A stretch of 64,000 nucleotides of DNA from Ideonella dechloratans (GCF_021049305.1 NZ_CP088081.1:1240001-1304000); one strand, 5' to 3'. Positions 20,999-31,118 are shown, numbered from the stretch's first letter. Numbers and translations are program-made. The notes: generated by a model not told the origin, from the letters alone.

Positions 20999-21425
20999 GT
21001 GCTGGACACCTACCTGCATGTCCGCCAGGTGGTGCAGCAGCGCACACCCGAGGCGATGGCCCGGGCCATCGTCCTGCTGCGGGCCTTGCTGCGAGAGCAC
21101 CCCGACTGCACGCCGGCGGCAGTCGCCCTGGCCGAGGCCCTGACCGCCGCGGTGGGCTGGGGCCAACTGAACACCCCGGCCGTGGTGCAGGACGGCCTGG
21201 CGGCTGACCGAAGGGCGCGACACACTGCCCTTTGTCTGGACGGCGCTGTCCTTCGTGCTGGCCCGGCTGCAGCAGCGCGAGCCGGCGCTGCTGCGCCGCG
21301 CCCTGGACGAGCGCTGCGGCATGCTGGCCATGGTGCTGCGCGACCCGGTGCATGCCGGCTGGCTGCCCCGGCATCCGGAGGGCCGCCGCCTGCTGGCGGC
21401 GGTGTTCGGGGCGGACGGCGCCTGA
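20999..21425 (+). pseudogene. Remnant of a TPR-containing regulator-type protein, truncated and frameshifted
   Basis: The first part (20999 to about 21200) encodes YLHVRQVVQQRTPEAMARAI and LLREHPDCTPAAVALAEAL. This strongly resembles the TPR segments that follow winged-helix or cyclase domains in CadC/BTAD-like proteins. Around base 21200 the sensible frame shifts, and a second part (about 21204-21425) reads [14 protein letters not shown] and so on to [17 protein letters not shown] and a stop. The N-terminal DNA-binding or catalytic domain is missing. The gene is therefore 5'-truncated and internally broken. Confidence 0.62.
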
Positions 21426-21681
21426 GGCCCACGGGCAGGGAACGGCGATCGGCCGCCGGGCGGTCAGGCCGGGGTCGGGCAAGGCCCGCTTGGGGCGGCG
21501 CCACGGGGCAGGGGCGAGCCCCCGAGGATGTGCGCCAGGTAAAGCTGCTTCATTGATGTCAAAAAGTGACGATCAGCTTCCGATCACACGCAAATACAGG
21601 CGTTTTTGCACACCACGTGGCTTGCACGACCGAAACTGTGGCTCGCGCGGCAATTGCTGCGCGTCTTGCCGTACCCCCACC

Positions 21682-23547
21682 ATGACCCAGCCTTTGCCGA
21701 CGGACGCCCTGACCCTGCGCGGTGGTGAAGCGCTCATTCGTCGTCTGGCCTGGCTGCTCATCACGGCCTCGTCGGTGCTGGAGGGACTGCAGCTGTTCTT
21801 CCTGCACCAGGTCCGGCTGGGCGCGGTGCTGAGCCTGCTGGCGGGCGTGGGCATGCTGACCCTGCTGCGGCTGGGCCGCTCGCGCTGGGCCGCCGGGGTG
21901 TTCCCGCTGTCGCTGGTGATCATCATTCCGCTGGCGGCCTACCAGGTGGCGGGCGTGCGCAACGCCGCCTGGGCCCTGCTGCCGCTGGCCACCATCCTGG
22001 CCGGTTGGATGCTGGGCCGTCGCGAGGCCTTCGTCACCGCACTGGCCGGCCTGTTGGGCCTGGGCCTGGTGTGGGGACTGAAGATGCGCGGCGTCGAGGT
22101 GGAGCCGGCGGTCCCGGGGGTCTATGCGGTGCTGTACGGCGTCATCGGGGTGATGGGCGCGGTGATCGGCACCGCCACGGCCACCAGCTTCGACAAGCAG
22201 ATTGCCCAGGTGACGGCCCTGACCCAGGCCCTGCAGCGCAGCAACGAGCACCTGGAAGCCCGGGTGCTGGAACGCACCCGCGAACTCATGGCCACCAACG
22301 AGGCACTGGCCCAGGCCAAGCAGGCCGCGGAAGGCGCGGCCCAGGCCAAGGCGGCCTTCCTGGCCAACATGAGTCATGAGATCCGCACGCCGCTCAATGC
22401 CATCCAGGGCCTCAGCCACCTGCTGCTGCAGACGCCGCTGGACGGCCGTCAGCGGGCCCACGTGGGGCAGCTGCACCAGGCCGGCAGCCACCTGCTGGCC
22501 ATCGTCAATGACATCCTGGACCTCAGCAAGGCCGACGCCGGCCGCATGACGCTGGCCACCGAGCCCTTTGCGCTGGACATGGTGCTCAGCCGCGTGCAGG
22601 CCCTGATCGGCGAGGCGGCCCAGCGCAAGCAGCTGCGGCTGAGCAGCCGCCTGGACCCGGCGGTGCCGACCTGGCTGATCGGTGACCCGCTGCGCCTGGG
22701 CCAGGTGCTCATCAACCTGGGCCACAACGCGGTGAAGTTCACCGACCAGGGCGAGGTGGCCCTGGAGGTGCAGGTGCTGGATCGTCTGCCCGACAGCGTG
22801 CGGCTGCACTTTGCGGTGCGGGACTCGGGGGTGGGCATCGCGCTGGAAGACCAGTCCCGCCTGTTCCAGGAATTCGAACAGCTCGACAACTCCTCCACCC
22901 GCCGACATGGTGGCACCGGCCTGGGCCTGGCCATCTCGCGCCAGCTGGTGCGCTTGATGGGCGGCGAGATCGGGGTGGACAGCCAGCCCGGGCAGGGCTC
23001 GACCTTCTGGTTCACCGTGCGGCTGCCGGTGGCCATGGCACCGGAGGCCGGTGGGCCGCTGCGCCCCGACACGCCGCCCGCACCCCGGCTGGATGGTCTG
23101 CGGGTGCTGCTGGCCGAGGACCATCCGGTCAACCAGTTGGTGGCCGCCGAATTGCTGCGGGCGCTGGGCGCCCAGGTGGATGTGGCCGAAGACGGCCGCC
23201 AGGCGGTGGCCATGGGCGAGGCCGGGCGCTACGACGCCGTGCTGATGGACCTGCAGATGCCCGGCCTGGACGGCGTGCAGGCCACGCGCGCACTGCGGCG
23301 GCTGCATGGCGCCGCCCGCCTGCCCATCATCGCCATGAGTGCCAGCGTGATGGCCGAGGACCGACAGCGCTGCCTGGATGCGGGCATGAACGACTTCGTG
23401 GCCAAGCCCTTCGAGCCGGAGGCGCTGTGCACCGTGCTGCTGCGCTGGACCGGGGCCGCCCGGCGCACGCAACTGCCTCGCTCAAGCCTCGAAGGCCCGC
23501 GGATCCAGGCGCTGGACCACGTGGTCCAGGAAGCTGGTGATGCGTGA
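21682..23547 (+). CDS. Hybrid sensor histidine kinase with receiver domain
   Basis: A 621-residue protein. Five or six membrane helices occupy residues about 18-167, followed by a coiled coil (172-225). The HisKA domain carries the phospho-accepting His232 in [16 protein letters not shown]. The ATPase domain has the N box (NLGHNAVKF, 346-354), DSGVG and [11 protein letters not shown]-terminal receiver domain (472-590) has AEDHPVN, phospho-acceptor Asp523 in VLMDLQMPG, and a conserved Lys in VAKPF. There is no HPt domain and no partner regulator adjacent, so its target is unknown. An in-frame ATG at 21556 is possible but lacks a better ribosome-binding site. The 3' end overlaps the convergent LysR gene by 66 bases. 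Confidence 0.93.
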   Translation: MTQPLPTDALTLRGGEALIRRLAWLLITASSVLEGLQLFFLHQVRLGAVLSLLAGVGMLTLLRLGRSRWAAGVFPLSLVIIIPLAAYQVAGVRNAAWALLPLATILAGWMLGRREAFVTALAGLLGLGLVWGLKMRGVEVEPAVPGVYAVLYGVIGVMGAVIGTATATSFDKQIAQVTALTQALQRSNEHLEARVLERTRELMATNEALAQAKQAAEGAAQAKAAFLANMSHEIRTPLNAIQGLSHLLLQTPLDGRQRAHVGQLHQAGSHLLAIVNDILDLSKADAGRMTLATEPFALDMVLSRVQALIGEAAQRKQLRLSSRLDPAVPTWLIGDPLRLGQVLINLGHNAVKFTDQGEVALEVQVLDRLPDSVRLHFAVRDSGVGIALEDQSRLFQEFEQLDNSSTRRHGGTGLGLAISRQLVRLMGGEIGVDSQPGQGSTFWFTVRLPVAMAPEAGGPLRPDTPPAPRLDGLRVLLAEDHPVNQLVAAELLRALGAQVDVAEDGRQAVAMGEAGRYDAVLMDLQMPGLDGVQATRALRRLHGAARLPIIAMSASVMAEDRQRCLDAGMNDFVAKPFEPEALCTVLLRWTGAARRTQLPRSSLEGPRIQALDHVVQEAGDA

Positions 23548-24384
23548 GGACAGGGCGGTGTTGCGGTAGTAGACCGCGTGGATGGCCTGGCGGATGTCCA
23601 GGCTCTGCCGCACGAACAGCGGCACCAGCCGGTCGCTGCGGCGGTCCTCCAGGGTCATGAAATCGGACAGGCAGACGATGCCCGCGCCCGCCAGGGCCAG
23701 CTGACGCAGCGTCTCGCCGCTGGACGAGGCAATGGCCGGCGCGATACGCAGCGGTGTGCCCTCGGGCGTGCGCAGCGGCCAGTCGTTGAGCGCTTCCGGC
23801 TGGGTGAAGCCCAGCAGGGTGTGGCCGGCCAGGTCCTGCAGCCGCCGAGGTGTGCCGCAGCGGGCCAGGTAAGCCGGGCTGGCCAGCACCCGGATGCGGC
23901 TGCTGCCCAGGGGCCGGGCGTGCAGGGTGGAATCGCGCAGCGTGCCGATGCGAAAGGCCACATCGGTGCGGTGTTCGATCAGGTCGGTGATGCCCTCATT
24001 GCTGTGCAGCTCCAGCGTGACCTGCGGGTGTGCGGCCCGGTAGCTGTCCACCAGCGGGGCGATCACATGCAGCATGAAGGGCGTGGCCGCATCCACCCGC
24101 AGCCGGCCGGCCGGCTGCTCGCGCCGGGCGGCCATCTGCTCCTCAGCCTCGTCCACGGCGGCCAGGATCTGGCGCGCCCGGGCCAGGAAGACCTCACCTT
24201 CCTCGGTCAGTTCCAGGCGGCGGGTGGTCCGGCGCAGCAGGGTGGTGGCCAGCTTCTGCTCCAGCCGGCCCAGGCTGCGGCTGATGCCGGAGACGGTCTG
24301 GCCCAGCCGCTCGGCCGCGGCGGTGATGGAGCCGCCATCCACCACCGCGGCAAAGGCCTGGAGTTCATCGAGGGTGGTCTTCAT
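23482..24384 (-). CDS. LysR-family transcriptional regulator
   Basis: A 300-residue LTTR. The helix-turn-helix lies at residues 1-60 ([20 protein letters not shown] and [16 protein letters not shown]), and the LysR substrate-binding domain covers 90-295. It is divergent from an MFS exporter gene with about 100 bases between starts. This is the classic layout of an LTTR that controls its neighbour in response to a transported or toxic compound. The inducer cannot be read from the sequence. Confidence 0.93.
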   Translation of the reverse strand: MKTTLDELQAFAAVVDGGSITAAAERLGQTVSGISRSLGRLEQKLATTLLRRTTRRLELTEEGEVFLARARQILAAVDEAEEQMAARREQPAGRLRVDAATPFMLHVIAPLVDSYRAAHPQVTLELHSNEGITDLIEHRTDVAFRIGTLRDSTLHARPLGSSRIRVLASPAYLARCGTPRRLQDLAGHTLLGFTQPEALNDWPLRTPEGTPLRIAPAIASSSGETLRQLALAGAGIVCLSDFMTLEDRRSDRLVPLFVRQSLDIRQAIHAVYYRNTALSSRITSFLDHVVQRLDPRAFEA

Positions 24385-24486
24385 TCTTGATTCCGCCGCA
24401 AGAGAGTTTCGTCGCCACACGGGTTTTTCGGCAAGTATCCCGCCGGCAGACTGCGCGCATTCCATTTCCATCCACAGGATGCCGCC

Positions 24487-25698
24487 ATGCCCATAGCCTT
24501 GCTGGCGCTGACGCTCAGCGCCTTCGCCATCGGAACCACCGAGTTCGTCATCGTCGGGCTGATCCCCACCATCGCCGCCGACCTGCAGGTCAGCCTGCCC
24601 TCGGCCGGGCTGCTGGTCAGCCTCTACGCCCTGGGCGTGGCCGTGGGCGCGCCGGTGCTCACCGCGCTGACTGGCCGCGTGCCGCGCAAGGCCCTGCTGC
24701 TGGGCCTGATGGCGCTGTTCACGCTGGGCAACCTGGCGGCCTGGCAGGCGCCGGGCTACGGCACCCTGGTGCTGGCGCGGGTGCTCACCGGCCTGGCCCA
24801 TGGGGTGTTCTTCTCCATCGGCTCCATCATCGCCACCAGCGTGGTGCCCAAGGACAAGGCCGCCAGCGCGATCGCCATCATGTTCACCGGCCTGACCGTG
24901 GCCCTGGTCACCGGCGTGCCGCTGGGCACCTTCATCGGCCAGCACTTCGGTTGGCGCGAGACCTTCCTGGCCGTGTCGGCGCTGGGCGTGCTGGCCTGCC
25001 TCGGCAGCCTGCTGTTCGTGCCGCGTGACGTGCACCACAGCGCGCCCGCCACACTGCGCCAGCAGCTGGCGGTGCTGGGGCAGCCGCGCCTGCTGCTGGT
25101 CTATGCGATGACGGCGGTGGGTTACGGCGGCTCCTTCGTCGCCTTCACCTTTCTCGCGCCCATCCTGCAGCAGGTCAGCGGCTACTCGGCGAATGCGGTC
25201 AGCGCGGTGATGTTGGTCTATGGCGTCTCGGTGGCCGCGGGCAATCTGTGGGGTGGCTGGCTGGCCGACCGGCGCGGCCCGGTGGCGGCGCTGGTCCTCA
25301 TCTTCGCGCTGCTGGCGCTGGTGCTGCTCGTGCTGCAGTTCACCGCGCCGCACCCGGTGGCGGTGCTGCTGACCGTGCTGGCCTGGGGTGCCGTGGCCTT
25401 CGGCAACGTGCCGGGCCTGCAGGTCTATGTGGTGCAGCAGGCCCAGCGCTTTGCGCCGCAGGCCGTGGACGTGGCCTCGGGTCTGAACATCGCCGCCTTC
25501 AATCTGGGCATTGCCGGCGGCGCCTGGCTGGGCGGTCACATCGTGGCCGGCTGGGGGCTGATGCACACGCCCTGGATCGGCGCGGTGGTGGTGTCGGGGG
25601 CCGTGGGCCTGACGGCCTGGAGCGGGTGGCTGGACCGGCGTCTGCCGGCGCCGGTCGGGCGGCGGGAAAACTCGACTTGTGCGGTTGCGCCGCGCTGA
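24487..25698 (+). CDS. MFS efflux transporter (DHA1/AraJ-YdhP type)
   Basis: A 403-residue protein with twelve predicted helices. It opens LALTLSAFAIGTTEFVIVGL, the signature of the AraJ/YdhP/SotB drug and sugar exporters. Motif A appears as LTGRVPRKALL in the loop after helix 2. It is probably regulated by the divergent LysR gene. The substrate is unknown. Confidence 0.92.
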   Translation: MPIALLALTLSAFAIGTTEFVIVGLIPTIAADLQVSLPSAGLLVSLYALGVAVGAPVLTALTGRVPRKALLLGLMALFTLGNLAAWQAPGYGTLVLARVLTGLAHGVFFSIGSIIATSVVPKDKAASAIAIMFTGLTVALVTGVPLGTFIGQHFGWRETFLAVSALGVLACLGSLLFVPRDVHHSAPATLRQQLAVLGQPRLLLVYAMTAVGYGGSFVAFTFLAPILQQVSGYSANAVSAVMLVYGVSVAAGNLWGGWLADRRGPVAALVLIFALLALVLLVLQFTAPHPVAVLLTVLAWGAVAFGNVPGLQVYVVQQAQRFAPQAVDVASGLNIAAFNLGIAGGAWLGGHIVAGWGLMHTPWIGAVVVSGAVGLTAWSGWLDRRLPAPVGRRENSTCAVAPR

Positions 25699-25727
25699 GG
25701 AGATCGGCGATCAGGCGCTGTGGTGTG

Positions 25728-25817
25728 TGGCGGAAGCGGTGAGATTCGAACTCACGGATGGGTTCCCCCATCGCTGGTTTTCAAGACCAGTGCCTTAAAC
25801 CGCTCGGCCACGCTTCC
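25728..25817 (-). tRNA. tRNA-Ser (anticodon TGA, reads UCA)
   Basis: A 90-base gene including an encoded CCA end. The minus strand begins GGAAGCGTGGCCGAGCGG, has the anticodon loop CTTGAAA within a perfect stem (CTGGT / ACCAG), a long type II variable arm, the T loop GTTCGAATC, and an acceptor 3' strand CGCTTCC followed by G and CCA. The long variable arm and D-loop are typical of serine tRNA. It is flanked by two MFS transporter genes. Confidence 0.97.
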
Positions 25818-25888
25818 TGAAGACGGCGCCGATTATGGCGCAGGAACTGCGAGCCGCCCTTCCCAGGGCGGCTCGCCGTGCGGCTGGG

Positions 25889-27226
25889 TCAGGCCTTGAC
25901 CAGGGTGAGGTCCAGCAGCCGCGTCTCGCGGGTGGCCAGCAGGGCCCCCAGGGTCAGCAGGCCGTTGGCGGCCAGGTACAGGCCCACGCCCCACAGGCCG
26001 AAGTTCTTGTTCAGGTCCAGGGCCACCAGGGTGGGGATGGAGGCGCCGACGATGGAGGCGAAGTTGTAGGCCAGCGAGGCCCCGGAGTAACGCACCTCGG
26101 TCGGGAACATCTCCGGCAGCAGCGCGGCCATGGGGCCGAAGGTGCAGCCCATGAGCGACAGGCCGATGATGATGAACACCAGCACGGTCATCGGGGTGCC
26201 GTGGGTCAGCAGCGCCGGCATGGCCAGGCCGAAGGCCATGATGCCCAACGTGACCAGGATGAGCCACAGGCGACGGCCCAGGGTGTCGGCCAGCACGCCC
26301 GACAGGCTGGTGAAGATGCCGAAGACGATGGCGCCGATCAGCAGGATGCCGGTGAAGGTGTTGGCCGGGATGCCCAGGCCGGTGGGGTGGCCGGCGGGCG
26401 AGACGCCCACGGGACTCTTCGAGTACACCTGCACGAAGGCCGTCATCAGGTAGAAGAGCACGTAGGTGGTGGTCATGATCAGCGTGCCCAGCAGGATGGC
26501 GCGGCCGTGCTGGCGCAGCACGGCGGCCACCGGGGCGTGCAGCTTGCGGCCCGCCTTTTCGGCCTGCTCGAAGACATGGCTTTCCTGCAGGTTCAGGCGC
26601 ACGTACAGGCCCACCAGCACCATCACGAAGGACAGCAGGAAGGGGATGCGCCAGCCCCAGGCCACCATGGTCTCGGCGCCCAGGAAATAGCTGACCAGGA
26701 AGAAGCCGCCGTTGGCCAGGAACAGGCCGATGGGCGCGCCCAGCTGCGGGAAGGTGCCGAACCAGCCGCGGCGGCCTTCCGGCGCGTTCTCGGTGGCCAC
26801 CAGCGCGGCGCCACCCCACTCGCCGCCCAGGCCGATGCCCTGGCCGATGCGGAACACGCACAGCAGGATGGGGGCCCAGACCCCGATCTGTTCATAGGAC
26901 GGCAGCATGCCGATGGCCACGGTGGACAGGCCCATGGTCAGCAGCGAAGCCACCAGGGTGCGCTTGCGGCCGATGCGGTCGCCGAAGTGGCCGAACAGGG
27001 CCGAGCCCACCGGCCGGGCCACGAAGGCCAGGGCCAGCGTGGACAGCGACAGCAGCGTGGCGATGGAGGCGTCGCCCTTGGGGAAGAACTGGGTGTTGAA
27101 CACCAGCACCGCGGCGGCGGCGTAGATGTAGTAGTCGTAGAACTCGATGGCGGTGCCGACCAGGGAGGCGATGGCGACCTGGCGGGCGGAATTGCGCGGC
27201 TGGACAGCGGCGGCGGGGGCGGACAT
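25889..27226 (-). CDS. MHS-family MFS transporter (ShiA/ProP/KgtP-like metabolite:H+ symporter)
   Basis: A 445-residue protein with twelve predicted helices. Family features are VGTAIEFYDYYIYA in helix 1, GDRIGRKRTL after helix 2 and GQGIGLGGEWGGAAL in helix 4. These mark the metabolite:H+ symporter family, which imports compounds such as shikimate, proline/betaine, citrate or alpha-ketoglutarate. The absence of a long C-terminal coiled coil argues against ProP itself. An inverted repeat lies about 200 bases upstream. The substrate is uncertain. Confidence 0.92.
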   Translation of the reverse strand: MSAPAAAVQPRNSARQVAIASLVGTAIEFYDYYIYAAAAVLVFNTQFFPKGDASIATLLSLSTLALAFVARPVGSALFGHFGDRIGRKRTLVASLLTMGLSTVAIGMLPSYEQIGVWAPILLCVFRIGQGIGLGGEWGGAALVATENAPEGRRGWFGTFPQLGAPIGLFLANGGFFLVSYFLGAETMVAWGWRIPFLLSFVMVLVGLYVRLNLQESHVFEQAEKAGRKLHAPVAAVLRQHGRAILLGTLIMTTTYVLFYLMTAFVQVYSKSPVGVSPAGHPTGLGIPANTFTGILLIGAIVFGIFTSLSGVLADTLGRRLWLILVTLGIMAFGLAMPALLTHGTPMTVLVFIIIGLSLMGCTFGPMAALLPEMFPTEVRYSGASLAYNFASIVGASIPTLVALDLNKNFGLWGVGLYLAANGLLTLGALLATRETRLLDLTLVKA

Positions 27227-27422
27227 GGAAACCTTTCAAGCAATGCGCGGCGGCGCAGGCGTGCGCGTGGCGCCTGCGGGCAGCGTCAGGGGCGTGGTCG
27301 GCCTCGGGGGTGTCAGGCCGTCCGCCAAGCAGGGCGGAATGTCGGTGTGGGGGGCATTCCGCCAGCCGGCGGTGCCAGGCCGGTGCATGAGCCGATGGAC
27401 CTGGCCTGGAAAAGCAGCAAGG

Positions 27423-27438
27423 GTAACTTGTGCGTTAC
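27423..27438. promoter_or_regulatory. Inverted repeat GTAAC-N6-GTTAC upstream of the MHS transporter
   Basis: Two perfect 5-base arms (27423-27427 and 27434-27438) with a 6-base spacer lie in the unusually A+T-containing stretch between the transporter gene (minus) and the 3' end of apaH. This is suited to binding of a dimeric regulator. No cognate regulator gene is adjacent. Confidence 0.4.
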
Positions 27439-27511
27439 GGGGATTCTACTGATCGTTCCATTGACAGGCGTCAGCAGGGTCTCTGGGGGGCGCCAACTCC
27501 CGGGCCCGGTG

Positions 27512-28339
27512 TCAGCCCTTGCCGGGGGCCTGGGCCTGGGCGCAACGCACCTGCACCACGTCGCGCCGCCCGCCATCCACCCGCACGGCGGTGAGGGCGC
27601 CGCCCCAGATGCAGCCGGTGTCGATGGCCAGCAGGGTGGGGCGGTTGATCAGCCCCAGGGTGGACCAGTGGCCGAAGGCGATGGGCTGGCTGACGGTGGC
27701 CCGGTGCGGGTGTTCGAACCAGGGGCGCATGCCGGGCGGCGCGGCCTCGGCGCTGTCCTTGGTCTCCAGGTCCAGCGTGCCATCGGCGGCACAGAAGCGG
27801 ATGCGGGTGAGCACGTTGACGATGGCGCGCAGGCGGTCCAGGCCCTGCAGATCGTCCTGCCAACGGGCCGGGTGGTTGCCGTACATCTGCTGCAGGAAGG
27901 CCGGCAGCTCGGGGCCGCGCAGCAGGTCTTCGACCTCGGCGGCCAGGGCCAGGGTCTTGGCGGTGTCCCATTGGGGCAGCACGCCGGCGTGCACCATCAA
28001 CCAACCCTGGTCCAGGTCGGCCAGCTTGCGCTGGCGCAGCCAGGCCAGCCAGCCTTCGCGGTCCTCGTCGGCCAGGATGGCGTCCAGCGTGTCCTTGCGG
28101 TTGGGGCGCTTCACACCGGCGGCCACCGCCAGCAGGTGCAGGTCGTGGTTGCCCAGCAGGCAGGTGGCGCTGCCCTCCAGGTCGCGCAGGCGGCGCAGCA
28201 CGCCCAGGGAATCGGGGCCGCGGTTGACCAGATCGCCCAGCAGGTGGAGGTGATCGCGCGAGGGGGAAAAGTCCAGTTCGGCCAGCAGCCGTTCGAAGGC
28301 GTCGCAGCAGCCTTGCAGGTCGCCGATGAGGTAGTGCAT
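27512..28339 (-). CDS. apaH: Symmetrical bis(5'-nucleosyl)-tetraphosphatase (ApaH)
   Basis: A 275-residue metallophosphatase. Motifs are IGDLQGCCDAF at the N-terminus, LLGDLVNRGPDSL near 35 and LLGNHDLHLL near 63, which give the Asp/His/Asn bimetal centre. It splits Ap4A into two ADP and thereby limits alarmone and capped-RNA levels. The ATG at 28339 gives the usual MHYLIGD start. A GTG one codon earlier is also possible. Normal family length. Confidence 0.95.
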   Translation of the reverse strand: MHYLIGDLQGCCDAFERLLAELDFSPSRDHLHLLGDLVNRGPDSLGVLRRLRDLEGSATCLLGNHDLHLLAVAAGVKRPNRKDTLDAILADEDREGWLAWLRQRKLADLDQGWLMVHAGVLPQWDTAKTLALAAEVEDLLRGPELPAFLQQMYGNHPARWQDDLQGLDRLRAIVNVLTRIRFCAADGTLDLETKDSAEAAPPGMRPWFEHPHRATVSQPIAFGHWSTLGLINRPTLLAIDTGCIWGGALTAVRVDGGRRDVVQVRCAQAQAPGKG

Positions 28340-28410
28340 CACACGATTCTGCTACGCTCCTGCCCCATTGCTTTCAGCTCCGCGGCGTGGAACTTGCTCC
28401 GCCGCCTCCC

Positions 28411-29721
28411 ATGGACTTTGCGTTACTTGCCTTCCTGATCCTCCTCAACGGCGTGTTCGCCATGTCCGAGATGGCCCTGGCCGCCAGCCGCAAGGCCCGG
28501 CTGCAGGTCATGGTGGAGGCGGGGGAGAAGGGCGCGGCCGTGGCCATGGAGCTGCAGGACCACCCCACCCACTTCCTGTCGACGGTGCAGATCGGCATCA
28601 CCTCGATCGGCGTGCTCAACGGCATCGTGGGCGAGTCGGCCTTCTCGGCAGGCTTGTCGCAATGGCTGCAATCGGTCTCGCCCCTGGCGGGCCGCACGGC
28701 CGACATCACGGCCACCGCGCTGGTGGTGGTGGTGATCACCATCCTGAGCATCATCTTTGGCGAGCTAGTGCCCAAGCGCCTGGGCCAGATGTACCCCGAG
28801 ACGGTGGCCCGCGTGGTCGCCGGCCCGATGAAGTGGCTGTCCATGGTGGCCAGCCCCCTGGTGGCCGTGCTGGCCGCCTGCACCGAGGCCGTGCTGCGCC
28901 TGCTGGGCATCCGCAGCGATCTGACCCGCAGCGTCACGGAAGAAGAAATTGCCGCCAGCTTGGAAGAGGGCCTGGATGCGGGCGTGATCGAGGCCCAGGA
29001 GCACCAGATGGTGCGCAACGTGTTCCGCCTGGACGACCGCCAGGTGGGCTCGATGATGATCCCGCGTGCCGAGATCCGCTGGCTGGACCTGAACGCTTCG
29101 ATCGAGCAGGTGCTGCACACCGTGGCCGAGGAGCAGCATTCCCGCTACCCGGTGTGCCGGGGCAGCCTGGACGATGTGGTGGGGGTGGTGGCCGCGCACG
29201 ATCTGCTGGCCCCCATGTCCCGCGGGCACATCGAATCCCTGGACGACTACATCCAGCCGCCGGTGTTCGTGCCCGAAACCCTGTCCGGCATGGAGCTGTT
29301 GGAGCACTTTCGCGGCACCCGTGCCGAGCTGGTGTTCGTGGTGGACGAATACGGCGCCGTGCAGGGCGTGATCACCGTGCGCGATGTGCTGGAAGCCATC
29401 ACCGGCGAGTTCGGCGCGCCCACGGACGATGATGCCTGGATGGTCCAGCGCGAGGATGGCAGCTGGCTGGTGGACGGCCTGATCCCGGTCCACGAACTCA
29501 AGGACCGGCTGGAACTGAAGGAATTGCCCGAGGAAGACCGCGGGCGCTACAACACCCTGGCGGGCATGATCATGCTGCTGCTGGGCCGGTTGCCGCACAC
29601 CGCCGACGCGGTGGAGTGGGGCGGCTGGCGCTTCGAGGTGGTGGACCTCGATGGCAAGCGCGTGGACAAGGTGCTTGCCAGCCCTTTGCTGAACACGGAG
29701 AACCCGATTGATCACCCCTGA
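28411..29721 (+). CDS. CNNM/CorC-like transporter or hemolysin-family protein (DUF21-CBS-CorC_HlyC)
   Basis: A 436-residue protein with the ATG at 28411. The DUF21 membrane domain spans about residues 1-190 (opening FALLAFLILLNGVFAMSE), a CBS pair follows (about 205-335, with DDVVGVVAAHDLL and ELVFVVDEYGAVQGV), and a CorC_HlyC domain ends the protein. Such proteins are implicated in magnesium or sodium-coupled cation transport. Its 3' end overlaps the start of the SapC gene by 14 bases. A GTG at 28387 could add eight residues. Confidence 0.9.
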   Translation: MDFALLAFLILLNGVFAMSEMALAASRKARLQVMVEAGEKGAAVAMELQDHPTHFLSTVQIGITSIGVLNGIVGESAFSAGLSQWLQSVSPLAGRTADITATALVVVVITILSIIFGELVPKRLGQMYPETVARVVAGPMKWLSMVASPLVAVLAACTEAVLRLLGIRSDLTRSVTEEEIAASLEEGLDAGVIEAQEHQMVRNVFRLDDRQVGSMMIPRAEIRWLDLNASIEQVLHTVAEEQHSRYPVCRGSLDDVVGVVAAHDLLAPMSRGHIESLDDYIQPPVFVPETLSGMELLEHFRGTRAELVFVVDEYGAVQGVITVRDVLEAITGEFGAPTDDDAWMVQREDGSWLVDGLIPVHELKDRLELKELPEEDRGRYNTLAGMIMLLLGRLPHTADAVEWGGWRFEVVDLDGKRVDKVLASPLLNTENPIDHP

Positions 29722-30469
29722 CCTGCACAAGAAGCCCGTCGGCCTGGACCGCGAAAAGCACAAGAACCTGAAGCTGCGCCGCGAGCTGAGCAATCTGCGT
29801 GCGGCCGCTGGCCTGAACGCCCTGTTCCTGACCGGCGCCGAGTTCGGCGATGCCTGCAAGGAATACCCCATCCTGTTCCTGAACGCCGGGCAGGATGACC
29901 AGGGCAAGACGCAGGTGGCCCCCGTGGCCGTCTTCGGCGTCACCCAGGGCGAGAACCTGTTCCTGCAGCCCGATGGCCGCTGGGATGCGTATTACGTGCC
30001 GGCCATGCTGCGCGCCTACCCGTTCACGATGGCCCGCCTGGACGCCGATCGCTACGTCGTGGTGTTCGACGAGTCCTACGACGGCCTGTCCGAGACGGAG
30101 GGGCAGCCCTTCTTCGACGAGAAGGGCGAGCCCACCGAGATGCTCAAGGAACTGCGCCAGTTCATCGAGAACATCGAGGTGGAGATCGAGCGCACCCGCC
30201 GCGCCGGCCAGCGCCTGATGGAGCTGAAGCTGCTGCAGCCCAAGCGTTTCGATGCCACGCTGCCCGACGGCACCCCCTTCGCGGTGGACGGCTTCCTGGC
30301 GCTGGACGAAGAGCGTCTGGCCCAGCTGAGCGACGCCGAGATGCTGGAGCTGACCCGCAGCGGCCTGCTGGCCCTGCTGCACGCGCACCAGATCTCGCTG
30401 TCCAACATGCGTCGCCTGCTGGACCGCCGCCTGGCCCTGCAGGCCGCGGCCGGCCAGACCCTCAACTGA
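29708..30469 (+). CDS. SapC-family protein
   Basis: A 253-residue protein with a TTG start inside the upstream gene, or translation by coupling. It opens with LHKKPVGLDREKHKNLKL followed by a region rich in conserved YPI and FLNAG, typical of the SapC family. Some homologues are annotated as S-layer-associated or peptide-transport-linked, but no activity is established. It overlaps the convergent DTW gene by eight bases at the 3' end. Confidence 0.82.
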   Translation: MITPDLHKKPVGLDREKHKNLKLRRELSNLRAAAGLNALFLTGAEFGDACKEYPILFLNAGQDDQGKTQVAPVAVFGVTQGENLFLQPDGRWDAYYVPAMLRAYPFTMARLDADRYVVVFDESYDGLSETEGQPFFDEKGEPTEMLKELRQFIENIEVEIERTRRAGQRLMELKLLQPKRFDATLPDGTPFAVDGFLALDEERLAQLSDAEMLELTRSGLLALLHAHQISLSNMRRLLDRRLALQAAAGQTLN

Positions 30470-31076
30470 CGCTCGGCTGAGGGGGCGGCAGGCCGGCCAT
30501 CCAGCGGGCCTGCTCCGCCACGAAGCCATCGAAGGCGGCCAGCAGCGCTTCGTAGTGCGCCGGCCGATCTTCCAGTTCGCCCAGGGCCTGGCAGCAGGCC
30601 TCCAGCGTGGACAGCTGGTGCGGCTGACGGGCCCGGCGGATGCGGTAGCGCGGGGCCGGCGTGTCCTGCAAGGCCAGGCGCGGCAGGGACTGCAGAAGCG
30701 GGTTGCCGGCCAGCATCCGCAGGCTCTTGCGCCAGGTGGCGTCGATGATCACCAGCTTGCGGATCTGGGGCGGCCGGGCGTCCGTCTCGGGGCCGAGCCC
30801 GGTGCGGGGATAGAGCAGGGCGGCACTGCGCAGCGGGCCGATCCACTCGCTCAGCTGTACCGGATCGAAGACCTCGCCCACCTCACGCCGACAGCGCGCC
30901 AGGCTGAGGGCCAACAGGCCCGCACTGTTCTTGGCGTGATGCCTCTCCTGGGGATGCTGCAGGATCAGCACCAACACCTGGTTGTCGGTCGGACGCGTCC
31001 AGTGGCACACACAGGCTGACAGAGGCCGCTCGCAGCGCGGGCAACGCGGGCGGGACGGAGCGGGCGCAGGGGACAT
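30462..31076 (-). CDS. DTW-domain tRNA-uridine aminocarboxypropyltransferase (TapT/YfiP-like)
   Basis: A 204-residue protein. The N-terminus carries a zinc-knuckle-like CPRCERPLSACVCHW. The core contains VLILQHPQERHHAKNS and the motif DATWRKS (the DTW-like catalytic signature) near residue 111. The family transfers the aminocarboxypropyl group of S-adenosylmethionine to uridine 47 of tRNA (acp3U). Convergent with the SapC gene. Confidence 0.88.
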   Translation of the reverse strand: MSPAPAPSRPRCPRCERPLSACVCHWTRPTDNQVLVLILQHPQERHHAKNSAGLLALSLARCRREVGEVFDPVQLSEWIGPLRSAALLYPRTGLGPETDARPPQIRKLVIIDATWRKSLRMLAGNPLLQSLPRLALQDTPAPRYRIRRARQPHQLSTLEACCQALGELEDRPAHYEALLAAFDGFVAEQARWMAGLPPPQPSVS

Positions 31077-31118
31077 CGCAGGGCTGGCGGCAAGGGCTCG
31101 CCACGATACCAGCGCGTG

